NCBI RefSeq assembly: GCF_000376245.1
Contig: NZ_AQXM01000061.1
Coordinates: 1-64,000 of the forward strand
Source of the DNA: Acaricomes phytoseiuli DSM 14247
GTDB taxonomy: Bacteria; Actinomycetota; Actinomycetes; Actinomycetales; Micrococcaceae
Direction: 5' to 3'
DNA: 64,000 bases
Part shown: one piece after another, positions 35,174 to 43,508 of the stretch
Numbering within the stretch: the stretch's first letter is position 1
How the letters are laid out: every line of letters begins with the position of its first letter
Made by a program: the position numbers and the translations under genes
The notes under the pieces: model-generated
Database searches by the model: none
What the model saw: only the letters and a program-made list of their open reading frames with translations
What the model was told of the DNA's origin: nothing

Positions 35174-36082
35174 ATGACTCAGCTACAGCACCCCGACGAT
35201 AACCGCTTCGACCAGAATCTCCGTTTCACCTTGGCCCGGGCGGAACACCGCGGTGAACTCAGGCGCATCAAACGGGGCTACTATCTTCCGCCCGCAGAAT
35301 GGCAGAGTCTTACCCCGGCCGAAAGACATCTGCTCATGATGAGAGCCGTTCACCGTGCAGCACGGCGGCCGCCGCTGTTCTGCCGGGGCTCGGCTGCTCT
35401 GGCCTGGAACTTACCGTTGCCGAAGCCGCCACGCCGGGTGTCGGTCTGGGTTCCGTACGACAGCGGTCTGAGCAGCACTCATGAGATCCAGCGACAACGG
35501 GATCACGCTCTCGATACCGAAGGCGTGCTGCTGGACGAGCTCCGCTGCACCGGGCTGGCCGCCACCGTCCTGGAAATCGCAGCACACGGCACCGAGCTCG
35601 GCTGGGCGCTGGCAGCTGCAGATAATGCGCTGGCGCGTGGTACTCGCTGCGCGGAGCTCAACACACTCGCCCAAGAACTCAGCAGCGGAGCGAAACGACG
35701 CAAAGCGGCCGCGGTGCTGAAGCTGGCGGATGCCCGCTCCGGTTCAGTGGGCAAATCACTGAGCCGGGCATCGATCATCCTGGCCGGCTTTCCTCCGCCG
35801 GAATTGCAGGCCCGCTTCGATGATGCACGCGGCCTGATCGGTTACACCGATTTCTTCTGGCCGGGTGTCGGTGTGGTCGGCGAATTCGATGGCAAGATCA
35901 AGTACGCCGATGCCCGGTTCCGCAACGGCCGCTCCAGTGATGAAGTGGTCGTCGCGGAAAAGCTCCGTGAGGATCGCCTCCGCGCCCTGGGCCTCGGCGT
36001 GGTGCGCTGGACCTGGGCCGAAGCGCAGCATCCAGGGCGACTAGCGCAGCTCCTGCTCCGCGCCGGACTCCGCAAAAAATGA
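35174..36082 (+). CDS. AbiEi-like N-terminus plus DUF559/PD-(D/E)XK-like C-terminus, conserved hypothetical
   Basis: This 302-residue protein belongs to a group often annotated as hypothetical or 'type IV toxin-antitoxin AbiEi family antitoxin domain' proteins. The N-terminal third (LRRIKRGYYLPPAEWQSL) resembles the winged-helix start of AbiEi proteins. The C-terminal part has GYTDFFWPGVGVVGEFDGKIKY, an E-x-D-G-K arrangement seen in DUF559/Vsr-like nucleases, and a conserved basic helix before GLGVVRWTWAEA. No toxin partner is adjacent. The gene stands alone between two matching hairpins. Activity unproven. A paralogue lies at 50067. Confidence 0.65.
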   Translation: MTQLQHPDDNRFDQNLRFTLARAEHRGELRRIKRGYYLPPAEWQSLTPAERHLLMMRAVHRAARRPPLFCRGSAALAWNLPLPKPPRRVSVWVPYDSGLSSTHEIQRQRDHALDTEGVLLDELRCTGLAATVLEIAAHGTELGWALAAADNALARGTRCAELNTLAQELSSGAKRRKAAAVLKLADARSGSVGKSLSRASIILAGFPPPELQARFDDARGLIGYTDFFWPGVGVVGEFDGKIKYADARFRNGRSSDEVVVAEKLREDRLRALGLGVVRWTWAEAQHPGRLAQLLLRAGLRKK

Positions 36083-36139
36083 TGCCTTCCGTGACTTTTG
36101 ATGGTCTACGGACGGCATCAAAAGTCACGGAAGGCATCA
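36080..36139. terminator. 24-bp perfect-stem hairpin after the nuclease-like gene (family A, copy 2)
   Basis: Arms 36080-36103 (TGATGCCTTCCGTGACTTTT...) and 36116-36139 pair perfectly with a 12-nt loop. The gene's TGA is the first triplet of the stem. Compared with copy 1, several positions differ in both arms so that pairing is kept. It is also downstream of the convergent HTH-MurA gene. Confidence 0.85.
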
Positions 36140-36170
36140 AAAGTGCGGGGTCAACCGGAGTCAACCGGGG

Positions 36171-37715
36171 TCAGTCCTGGAAGTACTCGATTTCCGCACC
36201 GAGCGCGTTGAACCGCTCCGCGAGATCTTCGTAACCGCGTTCGATGACGTAGATATTGCGCAGCTCCGAAGTGCCGCGAGCAGCGAGCATGGCGAGCAGG
36301 ATGCAAGCGGCCGGGCGCAGCGCCGGCGGGCAGCCGACCTCGGCAGCGCGCCAGCGCGTCGGGCCCTCGACGTCGATGCGGTGCGGATCCAGCAGACGCA
36401 CCCGTGCACCCAGCCGGTTCAGCTCGGTCAGGTAGATCGCCCGGTTCTCGTAGACCCAGTCGTGGATCAGCGTGGTGCCCTCCGCGCAGGAGGCGATCAC
36501 CGCGAAGAACGGCAGATTGTCGATGTTCAAGCCCGGGAAGGGCATCGGGTGGATCTTATCCGGCGCGGCCTGCAGCTGCGAAGGCAGCGTGGTGATATCG
36601 ACGAGCCGGGTATGCCCGTTGCGCGAAGTGTATTCGGACGTCCGGTGATAGCGCAGGCCCATCTGCTCCAGCATGGCCAGCTCGATCTCCATGAACTCGA
36701 TCGGCACTCGGCGGATCGTGACTTCGGAGCCGGTCACGATTCCCGCGGTGATGAGGCTCATCGCCTCGATCGGGTCCTCGCTGGGGGCGTATTCGATATC
36801 CGTGTCGATCTGTGATTTACCCCGGATGGTCAGGGTCGTCGAGCCGATCCCGTCGACCTCCACGCCCAGGCCCTGCAGGTAGAAGCACAGATCCTGAACC
36901 ATGTAGTTGGGGCTAGCATTGCGGATGACCGTGGTGCCCTCGCGATGGGCGGCAGCCATGATCGCGTTCTCAGTGACGGTATCGCCGCGCTCGGTCAGTA
37001 CGAAAGTCCGGTCCCCGGAATCCGCCTCCGGGGTCCGCACCTGGTAGAAACCCTGATGCGCGTTCACCGAGAGCCCGAATTGGCGGAGCGCCTGCATATG
37101 CGGCTCCACGGTGCGGGTGCCTAGATCGCAGCCGCCTGCGTAGGGCAAGTGGTACAGCTCCGGCTCATCGAGCAGCGGGCCGAGTAGCATGATGACGCTG
37201 CGGGTGCGGCGGGCGGCCTCGATGTCCATGGAGTCGAGATCGAGCTTGGCGGAACGTTTGATGCGAAGGTCATTGGCATTGAGCCAAGTGCACTCCACGC
37301 CGATGCTGGTAAGCACCTCGACGATGCGGTTGACTTCTTCGATTCTGGCCAGGCGGCGCAGGATCGTGGTGCCGCGGTTGATCAGCGAGGCGCAGAGCAG
37401 GGCGACCCCGGCGTTCTTGGAGGAGTTGACCTCCACCGCGCCGGAGAGCTTGCGGCCGCCGGTGACACGCAGGTGGGTCATACGACGCTTTCCACCGCCG
37501 ACGTTGACGATGCTCTGGCCGAAGATCGATTCCAGGCGCTGGATCATCTTGAGGCTGAGATTCTGCTTGCCCTGTTCCATCCGCGCTACCGCGCTCTGGC
37601 TCGTGCCCAGTTCGGCAGCGAGCTGGCCCTGGGTCCAGCTTTTTCCGAGCCGTGCATTACGCACGATCTGGGCCACGGTCTCTGACGTTTCCTGTGCTTC
37701 TACAGTCACGAACAA
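36171..37715 (-). CDS. XRE-type HTH fused to a MurA-like UDP-GlcNAc 1-carboxyvinyltransferase
   Basis: This 514-residue protein has an N-terminal XRE-type helix-turn-helix at about residues 14-66 (SWTQGQLAAELGTSQSAVARM) fused to an EPSP-synthase-fold MurA domain (about 80-510). MurA residues look intact: NSSKNA at the start of the domain (Lys/Asn of the active site) and GGCDLGTRTVEPH with the phosphoenolpyruvate-binding Cys. MurA begins peptidoglycan precursor synthesis. The fusion suggests a DNA-binding or autoregulatory form, perhaps a second MurA. A frame-internal MTHLRVTGGRKLSG could start a separate MurA, but the reading frame is continuous. Confidence 0.85.
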   Translation of the reverse strand: MFVTVEAQETSETVAQIVRNARLGKSWTQGQLAAELGTSQSAVARMEQGKQNLSLKMIQRLESIFGQSIVNVGGGKRRMTHLRVTGGRKLSGAVEVNSSKNAGVALLCASLINRGTTILRRLARIEEVNRIVEVLTSIGVECTWLNANDLRIKRSAKLDLDSMDIEAARRTRSVIMLLGPLLDEPELYHLPYAGGCDLGTRTVEPHMQALRQFGLSVNAHQGFYQVRTPEADSGDRTFVLTERGDTVTENAIMAAAHREGTTVIRNASPNYMVQDLCFYLQGLGVEVDGIGSTTLTIRGKSQIDTDIEYAPSEDPIEAMSLITAGIVTGSEVTIRRVPIEFMEIELAMLEQMGLRYHRTSEYTSRNGHTRLVDITTLPSQLQAAPDKIHPMPFPGLNIDNLPFFAVIASCAEGTTLIHDWVYENRAIYLTELNRLGARVRLLDPHRIDVEGPTRWRAAEVGCPPALRPAACILLAMLAARGTSELRNIYVIERGYEDLAERFNALGAEIEYFQD

Positions 37716-37803
37716 AAAATATCACAGTCTGCATATTCAAGAAAATTTCAGAAACAAAATCGTTGCTTAAGTGTAACCATAGTCATTACATGAAATAAAT
37801 TCG

Positions 37804-38607
37804 TTACCAAAAGACCGGATTCCAGGTTCCCCAGAGGAGCGCAGCAGCCACTGAAACCACCGCGATAGCGATACCTCCGCAGATCACTAAGAAATCGAGC
37901 CGGGAAAAATGGGAAGGCCGAGCCCAGGTGCGGCGCCCGGCGCCGAAACCTTTCGCCTCCATCGCTGCCGCAAGTCGGCCGGCACGGCGCAGCGCCTGAA
38001 CCAGCAGCGCCGTGCTCTGTGCCGCGGTAGCACGCACCGCCGATAGACCCCTGGTTCCTCCGCTCGCGCCACGCGCCCGGCGCGCTTGCCCCAAGATCTG
38101 CCACTCCTGCACCAGCAAGCCCACCAGGCGCATCGCCGCAAGCCCGCCCAGAACGAAGCGTTCGGGCAATCTGGCACGCTGCGCCAGGGCATCGGCTAGA
38201 TCGGTGGGGTCTGTGCTCGCCAGCAAAAGGAGCCCCGGCACGGCGATAGCCAGGCTTCTGAGCAGCACAGCGGCCGCAGCGGCGATCGACCCCGTCGTCA
38301 AGAGCAATGGCCCGGCGTCGAAGACCGCCTCTCCGGTCTTCTCGGCAAGCAGCGCGGTCCCATACGCTCCACCAAGGGCTGCAAGCAGAATCGGCCAGCC
38401 GCGGCGCAGCAGCACCCCCAGTCGGAGACCGGCCAGTGGCAGGAGCAGGAGTTCGAACAGCAGTGCCACACCGGCCGAAACGAGATCCAGGCTCAGCAGC
38501 AGCGCGAAGAGCACAATCATCGCAGCGATGATCTTACTCAGCGGATTCGCCCGGTTCAGCAGCGGCGGCGCAAGAGCCGCTTCCGGCGGCCGGGCGCAGA
38601 CGCTCAT
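37804..38607 (-). CDS. ykoC: ECF transporter T component (CbiQ/YkoC family)
   Basis: This 267-residue membrane protein is the energy-coupling transmembrane component of an ECF-type ABC importer. It has several hydrophobic segments (IAAMIVLFALLLSLDLVSAG, LLFELLLLPLAGLRL), and a cytoplasmic region with the coupling motif GQARRARGA (Ala-Arg-Arg type) that contacts the ATPases. It overlaps the ATPase gene by 4 nt and is the last gene of the thiamine-precursor cluster controlled by the TPP riboswitch. Confidence 0.85.
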   Translation of the reverse strand: MSVCARPPEAALAPPLLNRANPLSKIIAAMIVLFALLLSLDLVSAGVALLFELLLLPLAGLRLGVLLRRGWPILLAALGGAYGTALLAEKTGEAVFDAGPLLLTTGSIAAAAAVLLRSLAIAVPGLLLLASTDPTDLADALAQRARLPERFVLGGLAAMRLVGLLVQEWQILGQARRARGASGGTRGLSAVRATAAQSTALLVQALRRAGRLAAAMEAKGFGAGRRTWARPSHFSRLDFLVICGGIAIAVVSVAAALLWGTWNPVFW

Positions 38608-40148
38608 CGCACTTGCCTCGCAGTCAAGGCTAGCTCTGCTCCGCCGATGGCCTCCCGGAATGCCTCGTCATGGCTGACGGAGACGATCGCGACGCCCTCA
38701 TCGAGCAGTTCGATGAGCAGATCAGCAAGCTCCGCCCAGGTTTTCGCGTCCTGGCCGAAAGTGGGCTCGTCCAGGATCAGCACCTGCGGGCTTGCGGCGA
38801 GAACCGTGGCAACGGACAACCTGCGCTTCTCTCCGCCAGAGAGCGTGAAGGGGTGCGCTGCCAGCAAGGGCCCGAGGCGCAATCGTTCGATGAGCTGCCC
38901 CACCCGGTCCATCCCGCGGCCCAGCAGCCGCGGCCCGAAATCCAATTCCGCAGCCACTGTGGCGGCGATGAACTGATGCTCGGGTTCCTGGAAGACCGAA
39001 CCGAGTCTTTCGATGAGCTGAGGGCCGGTCCAGGAGGTCGGCTCGGCTTCCAGGCCACGGGCGAGGCGAGGCTCTGCCCGGATGAATCCCGCCTGCGCCG
39101 GCAGGAGACCACCGAGCGTGAGCGCCAGGGCGGTCTTCCCGGCCCCGTTGGGGCCGGTGATGGTCAACGCGTTTCCCGGAGCGATGCTCAGGTCTATCCC
39201 GGACGCCGCGGCCTGCTGCAGAAGCCCTGCAGATCTACGTTTGCGTGGTTTACGCTCCCTGGACACAGAGAGGTTCTGGGCAGTCATGAGAACGTCCCGG
39301 GGGTCAACGCGCTGCGCGGATGAAGCCTTGCGCCGCTGGGTTACCGGCCGCTCCCCAGGGACCCAGATGCCAGCCTCCCGCAGCCCTGCGAGCAGTGTGG
39401 TCCGTTGCTCAATGCCTGGCCGGAGTGCCTCCGGGGCCCCGTCGAAGAGCACCGCGGACTCGCCCCGGGTTTCATGGCCTAGCACGATGACGCGGTGCAC
39501 GAGGCCGAGCCAGACCTCGGCCCGATGTTCGACCACCACCAGGGTAGCGCCGCTGGCATCCAGGGATCGCGCCACCGCATCCCGGACGTCCACGACCCCG
39601 GCAGGGTCCAGATTAGCCGTGGGCTCATCAAGCAGCCAGAGCCCCGGCCGCATGGCGAGCAGTCCGGCCAGCCCGAGCCGCTGTTTCTGACCGCCGGAAA
39701 GCTGCGCCGTAGGATGCTCCAAGGGCAGCCGGAGGCCTACCGCATCCAGGGCGGCGCGCACCCGTGGCCAAATCTCGGCTCGGGGCACTGCGAGGTTCTC
39801 CGGCCCGAAGGCCACATCGTCGCCTATCCGGGAGAGCACCACCTGCGCCTCTGGATCCTGATGCATCAGACCGGAGCGTCCGCGCTGCTCTGCCGCAGGC
39901 CGGCCGTCGACCAGCAGCCGGCCTTGTTCTTCCGCGTCCAGCTCCCCGCTGAGCAGGCCGGCCGCAGCTTGCAAGAAGGTTGATTTACCAGATCCGGAGG
40001 CGCCCAGCAGCAGCACCCGTTCGCCCGGCTCGATGGTCAGGTCCAAACCCTGGATGGCCGGGCGCTCTCGGCCTGCGTGCTGCCAACCCCAGCCCTCGGC
40101 GTGCAGCCGGGCAGGACGAATCGGCTCGCTTAAGGGCTGCCCGCTCAC
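38604..40148 (-). CDS. ykoD: ECF transporter ATPase with two fused ABC domains (YkoD type)
   Basis: This 514-residue protein carries two complete ATPase halves. Domain 1 has LLGASGSGKST, LSGGQKQRLGLAG and WLLDEPTANLDPAG; domain 2 has ITGPNGAGKTALA, LSGGEKRRLSVAT and LILDEPTFGQDA. This replaces the usual EcfA/EcfA' heterodimer by one chain. It drives uptake of the substrate bound by the S component (YkoE), probably hydroxymethylpyrimidine or thiamine. It begins 28 nt after ykoE. Confidence 0.92.
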   Translation of the reverse strand: MSGQPLSEPIRPARLHAEGWGWQHAGRERPAIQGLDLTIEPGERVLLLGASGSGKSTFLQAAAGLLSGELDAEEQGRLLVDGRPAAEQRGRSGLMHQDPEAQVVLSRIGDDVAFGPENLAVPRAEIWPRVRAALDAVGLRLPLEHPTAQLSGGQKQRLGLAGLLAMRPGLWLLDEPTANLDPAGVVDVRDAVARSLDASGATLVVVEHRAEVWLGLVHRVIVLGHETRGESAVLFDGAPEALRPGIEQRTTLLAGLREAGIWVPGERPVTQRRKASSAQRVDPRDVLMTAQNLSVSRERKPRKRRSAGLLQQAAASGIDLSIAPGNALTITGPNGAGKTALALTLGGLLPAQAGFIRAEPRLARGLEAEPTSWTGPQLIERLGSVFQEPEHQFIAATVAAELDFGPRLLGRGMDRVGQLIERLRLGPLLAAHPFTLSGGEKRRLSVATVLAASPQVLILDEPTFGQDAKTWAELADLLIELLDEGVAIVSVSHDEAFREAIGGAELALTARQVR

Positions 40149-40176
40149 GGGACAGCGCGCCCGGCATCAGCGCCCA

Positions 40177-40779
40177 TCAGAAAACCCGTTCGCTGGCTGC
40201 CTTGCGGGAGGCCAGATTAGCCAGCGCTCCGGTGCGCGCCAGGCCTCGTGCCGCCAGCCAGGAGAGCAGGCCCGCGATGATGACGCCGGAGAGCACTGCA
40301 AGCCAGAAATAGACGACCTTCCAACCGAACTGCCAAGCCACGTTCGAGACAATGTTGTCGGTCAGCCCCATTCCGGCACCCGCGAGGGCGCCGGAGAGCA
40401 GGGCCACCGGCAGCGTGAAACGCCGGTACGCGAAGAGCGCGAAGCCCAGTTCCGCGCCGAGGCCCTGGACCAGGCCGGAGAGCAGAACCGTCAGGCCGAA
40501 GTGCGTGCCCAGGGCGCCCTCGGTAGCTGCTGCGATGAGCTCGCAGAAGAGAGCGGCACCGGGTTTGCGGATGATCAAACCGCCGAGCACTCCGGCGATC
40601 AGCCAGCCGCCGCCGTACAGCGCGGATAGCGGCGGGAACGCGGCGGTCACCCCGGAGACTATTCCGTACCCGGCGGACCAGGCCCAGAAGACCACACCCA
40701 CGGCGACGCCGAGCACCGCGGTGACGACGATGTCCACGACGCGCCACTGATAGCTTGCGGTGCCACTGGCCTGTTTCAT
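40177..40779 (-). CDS. ykoE: ECF transporter S component, YkoE family (thiamine or hydroxymethylpyrimidine)
   Basis: This 200-residue, six-segment membrane protein is the substrate-binding component. Family features are the VVTAVLGVAVGVVFWAW first segment, FPPLSALYGGGWLIAGVLGGLIIRKPGAAL and LGAELGFALFAYRRF. The family name rests on these and on the TPP riboswitch directly upstream. GAGGAGG precedes the ATG. With YkoD and YkoC it forms a complete thiamine-related importer that is shut down when thiamine pyrophosphate is abundant. Confidence 0.9.
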   Translation of the reverse strand: MKQASGTASYQWRVVDIVVTAVLGVAVGVVFWAWSAGYGIVSGVTAAFPPLSALYGGGWLIAGVLGGLIIRKPGAALFCELIAAATEGALGTHFGLTVLLSGLVQGLGAELGFALFAYRRFTLPVALLSGALAGAGMGLTDNIVSNVAWQFGWKVVYFWLAVLSGVIIAGLLSWLAARGLARTGALANLASRKAASERVF

Positions 40780-40832
40780 GAATCCTCCTCGGTAGGAGGG
40801 GCGGCGCTTCCCTATGGAGGCACCGAAGATCG

Positions 40833-40920
40833 CTCGACTCCCTTCGCCGGTACTAACCGGATCAGGTTCGAGGGTCTGCGGGAATCCGCACTCTCAGCGC
40901 CTTCGCGGCGCTCCCCTGTC
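40833..40920 (-). promoter_or_regulatory. TPP riboswitch (THI box) of ykoEDC
   Basis: On the minus strand the leader has the THI-box blocks AGGGGAGC, GCGCTGAGAGTGCGG, CCGCAGACCCTCGAACCTGA and TCCGGTTAGTACCGGCGAAGG GAGTCG. The CTGAGA and ACCTGAT elements that bind the pyrimidine and pyrophosphate parts are intact. It lies about 55 nt before the ykoE start. Confidence 0.95.
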
Positions 40921-40951
40921 GTTATCTCAACTTGCTGCTACTGCACCGGGA

Positions 40952-41212
40952 TTAGGTGAGATCCCTGGTTTTATCAAAGCGGGAGATCGCCCGCTGCGCA
41001 CCCCTGCCGGTCAGCGTCTGGATGATCGCGGCGACAGTCGAGGAAACCACCGCGAAGGTCAGAGCGGATCGCAGGCTGTGCTCCAGGTTGTCGCCGTCCT
41101 TGGGCGGTTCATTCCCCGTCGCCTTAGTCCAGAGCGTATCCACGAGCTTATTCGCTGCGAATCCTGCACCGAAACTGATACCGGCGGCAAGCAGCTTGAA
41201 GACCACGTTCAT
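40952..41212 (-). CDS. DUF4235 family membrane protein
   Basis: This 86-residue protein matches the DUF4235 pattern (KLLAAGISFGAGFAANKLVDTLW, TGNEPPKDGDNLEHSLRSAL, SSTVAAIIQTLTGRGAQRA). It has two hydrophobic segments separated by a charged loop. The family is widespread in actinobacteria; function unknown. TAGGCT lies 6 nt before the ATG, so the mRNA is probably leaderless. It is not part of the thiamine operon, although it lies upstream on the same strand. Confidence 0.88.
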   Translation of the reverse strand: MNVVFKLLAAGISFGAGFAANKLVDTLWTKATGNEPPKDGDNLEHSLRSALTFAVVSSTVAAIIQTLTGRGAQRAISRFDKTRDLT

Positions 41213-41218
41213 AGCACC

Positions 41219-41224
41219 AGCCTA
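41219..41224 (-). promoter_or_regulatory. -10 box of the DUF4235 gene (leaderless start)
   Basis: TAGGCT on the minus strand ends 6 nt before ATG 41212, the same arrangement as at purD and pabC. Confidence 0.5.
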
Positions 41225-41267
41225 ACCGACCCGACAATATTCCGGTTCACCGCCTGTTGGACGTGCT

Positions 41268-42163
41268 TCACACTGCCGCTTTCCCTGCTCGAACGGTGAG
41301 CACGCAGTTGACTTGAATAGTCCACCTGGACGGAAACATCTCAAGACTTGCCCCCGGCGGTACTTGGCACAGCAGTGAGTAGGCACGAGCCAAGACATCT
41401 GATTCCGGAGTAATCCAATCCACGGTCACCACGATATCGGCGGGCTCCTGACCGGGGTTGGTGACCTGCCCGGAGGCTGCCACCGGCCCCGAGCCGATAT
41501 TGGTCACCTCGAAGCGGTAGTCCACGGCGTCGCCTGCCGCGATCCGGCAGTTGTCATCCAGTAAGGGGCAAGATTCTGGTTGAAGTACCCGAACTGCCCG
41601 GGGGACAGGAGTCTCGAAACCGCCATTGATGAGCCTTGCGGGTGCCGGGCAGCCGGTCTGCTGCGGTGCCCTGAGCAGGTAATCCTCTACTTCACTTCAC
41701 CGTGGCAACCGTGCCCGCGGGCTGCGCCACATCCCCAGCGGCTGAAGCGATCCGGAACCAGGCGAAGAGCGCCCCCGACGGCTCCGCCTGGGGGAGAAGA
41801 CTACTCAGTTTAGGGTGACAGTACCGTTTTAGCAGGTTTCGGAGACGGCCTCCTGAGAGTCGAACACCCCATTTTCATTGCCATCGATCCAGCCGCGCAT
41901 ATGGCATCACTACCGGAGCAGACTAGTTTCAGCGCATAATTTCGCTGCCCGAGTAGTAACGGAGGGAAGCTGGAGGCACCGTTGGTCAGTAGCTGAGAGA
42001 CACCTTCGTCCACAACTGCGATGGTGTCGTCGGTGGTGATGGAAACGCCTGGTCCCGTTTCGGAATCCGGAGCGGTGCGGCCTAGGTAGACCGTAGCGGC
42101 TTCATCGAGCCGGGTCGGGTTCGTAGCGCTCCTGAGCTGATAAGGATCTGCCGGCGGTAGCAT
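41268..42163 (-). pseudogene. decayed secreted protein gene (DUF11-like fragments in several frames)
   Basis: Coding-like sequence is scattered over three minus-strand frames. Upstream (42240-42170) an Ala/Leu-rich stretch (FALAFPGSVVGLIA) resembles a signal peptide. From 42163 a frame reads SATNPTRLDEAATVYLGRTA, VVDEGVSQLLTNG and LILVCSGSDAICAAG-like text to 41810. A third piece (ALFAWFRIASAAGDVAQPAG) covers about 41800-41700. A fourth, VEDYLLRAPQQTGCPAPAR to DYRFEVTNIGSGPV and the stop at 41268, has the beta-sandwich look of DUF11/surface domains. Stops and frameshifts separate all parts. One or two dead genes are possible. Confidence 0.5.
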
Positions 42164-42265
42164 AATCGGCTTGCGCTAACGGAGGATCAGCGATGAGGCC
42201 GACCACAGAACCCGGAAAGGCTAAAGCAAAACCACGATGGCGTTGATCAGCGCTCGGCCGGAAGG

Positions 42266-42649
42266 CTAGCGTCCATCCTCGTGAGCGCGCTCCTCCTCGA
42301 GCGTGGCCGCTTCCACCACATCATCGAGATCGTCCTGGCTGAGGTTCTTCCGGCGCGAATGCTTGGTACGGTAGCCGGAACGCCCCACCATATGAGCTGT
42401 CACCGGCGCGGTCAGCAGCTGGAAGATCAAGGCGATCAGCAGTACCGGAAGCACTTCCCACTGCCGCAGCTGCAAAGCCATGCCGAGCAGCAGCAGGAAC
42501 AAGCCCAGCACCTGCGGTTTGGCGGCAGCGTGGATCCGGCTCAGCAGATCCGGGAAGCGCAATAAGCCGATAGCCGTGGAAAGCGACATCATCGCACCGA
42601 AGATCAGAGCGAGCGCAGAGATCGTATCGACAACGGCTTCCCAGCTCAT
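42266..42649 (-). CDS. mrpG: Mrp Na+/H+ antiporter subunit G
   Basis: MrpG (MnhG) is a 127-residue, three-segment subunit of the Mrp cation/proton antiporter. Typical features are ALALIFGAMMSLSTAIGLLRFPDLLSRIHAAAKPQ (TM1-TM2 loop with LLRFPDxxSRxHA) and LGLFLLLLGMALQLRQW, followed by a long charged tail (SRRKNLSQDDLDDVVEAA). It is the last of six overlapping genes, its start overlapping the mrpF stop by 4 nt. Confidence 0.93.
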   Translation of the reverse strand: MSWEAVVDTISALALIFGAMMSLSTAIGLLRFPDLLSRIHAAAKPQVLGLFLLLLGMALQLRQWEVLPVLLIALIFQLLTAPVTAHMVGRSGYRTKHSRRKNLSQDDLDDVVEAATLEEERAHEDGR

Positions 42650-42939
42650 GGCGCCTCCTGCCGCTGCTCCGCCACATACCGGGCCACGGTCACCGCTGCA
42701 ATGAAGCCGACCACCGTCAGACCCACTAGCAGCGGCAGATTATCCAAGTGCCGATTGAGCGCCATCTCCGTGGCCAGAGCGGCGGAGAACGTCGCCAGCA
42801 GAACATCCGAGGCGATCACCCGGTCCAGCAGCGAAGGCCCTCTGGCGATCCGGTAGATCGCGGCAAGCGCCGCCAAACCCAGGATCACCCCCACCACAAT
42901 CCCAACGACCACCTGCCAGGGCGTATCGAAGAAGGTCAT
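42646..42939 (-). CDS. mrpF: Mrp Na+/H+ antiporter subunit F
   Basis: This 97-residue subunit has three membrane segments, the MrpF signature YRIARGPSLLDRVIASDVL between TM1 and TM2, and ATFSAALATEMALNRHLDN. It overlaps mrpE and mrpG by 4 nt each. It is part of the membrane complex with MrpA-G; needed for assembly or activity in other bacteria. Confidence 0.94.
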   Translation of the reverse strand: MTFFDTPWQVVVGIVVGVILGLAALAAIYRIARGPSLLDRVIASDVLLATFSAALATEMALNRHLDNLPLLVGLTVVGFIAAVTVARYVAEQRQEAP

Positions 42940-43508
42940 GCCTGCTCCTTCCCAGCGTCGGCCCCGGCCTCGGCAGCCTTCAATTCGGCCAGTTCAGCAG
43001 AAGTCCCCATGATCCGGATCAGCCAGGCCTCGGTGCCGCGCACCTGCTCCCGCACCTGCTCCGCGCTCTCTACGGAGTCGACATCGAGGGTGTGTAGATA
43101 AAGCGTTGATGTTGAGCGATCCACCTCAACCACGAAGGACCCCGGGATCAGCGAGATCACATGACCGGTCGCCGTCATCATGAGATCCGAATGGCTGCGC
43201 AGCTGAACCGCGATTACGGCATTGCGCGTCCTCGGCCCTCGGAACAAGGCGACGATCGTGACCTCGACACTCGCCGCCGCCACTCGCCACAGAAAGATGA
43301 ACGCGAAGCCCAGCGCATAGAAAATATTGAACCGGCCACTCAGCTGCACCGGCGGCAGGTAGAAGATCCGGGTCACCAGCAAGGAGAGGATCAAACCGAA
43401 GACGAGGTTACCGGGGCTGAAATCCCGCCACAGCGCACCCCAGACCACAACCAACCAGATCAGCAGGGGCAGCTCCTGACGCAAGGAGATTTTCTGACGT
43501 GCCATCAC
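42936..43508 (-). CDS. mrpE: Mrp Na+/H+ antiporter subunit E
   Basis: This 190-residue MnhE-type protein has LPLLIWLVVVWGALWRDFSPGNLVFGLILSL-type hydrophobic N-terminus with two segments, then VAAASVEVTIVALFRGPRTRNAVI, SHSDLMMTATGHVISLIPGSFVVEVDRS and LYLHTLDVDSVES. The C-terminal extension is Ala/Glu-rich. It overlaps mrpD and mrpF by 4 nt. Confidence 0.93.
   Translation of the reverse strand: MMARQKISLRQELPLLIWLVVVWGALWRDFSPGNLVFGLILSLLVTRIFYLPPVQLSGRFNIFYALGFAFIFLWRVAAASVEVTIVALFRGPRTRNAVIAVQLRSHSDLMMTATGHVISLIPGSFVVEVDRSTSTLYLHTLDVDSVESAEQVREQVRGTEAWLIRIMGTSAELAELKAAEAGADAGKEQA

Noticed and set aside
35174-36082. complete type IV AbiE toxin-antitoxin system
   Set aside because: Only an AbiEi-like N-terminal region is visible and no nucleotidyltransferase (AbiEii) gene is adjacent at either copy.
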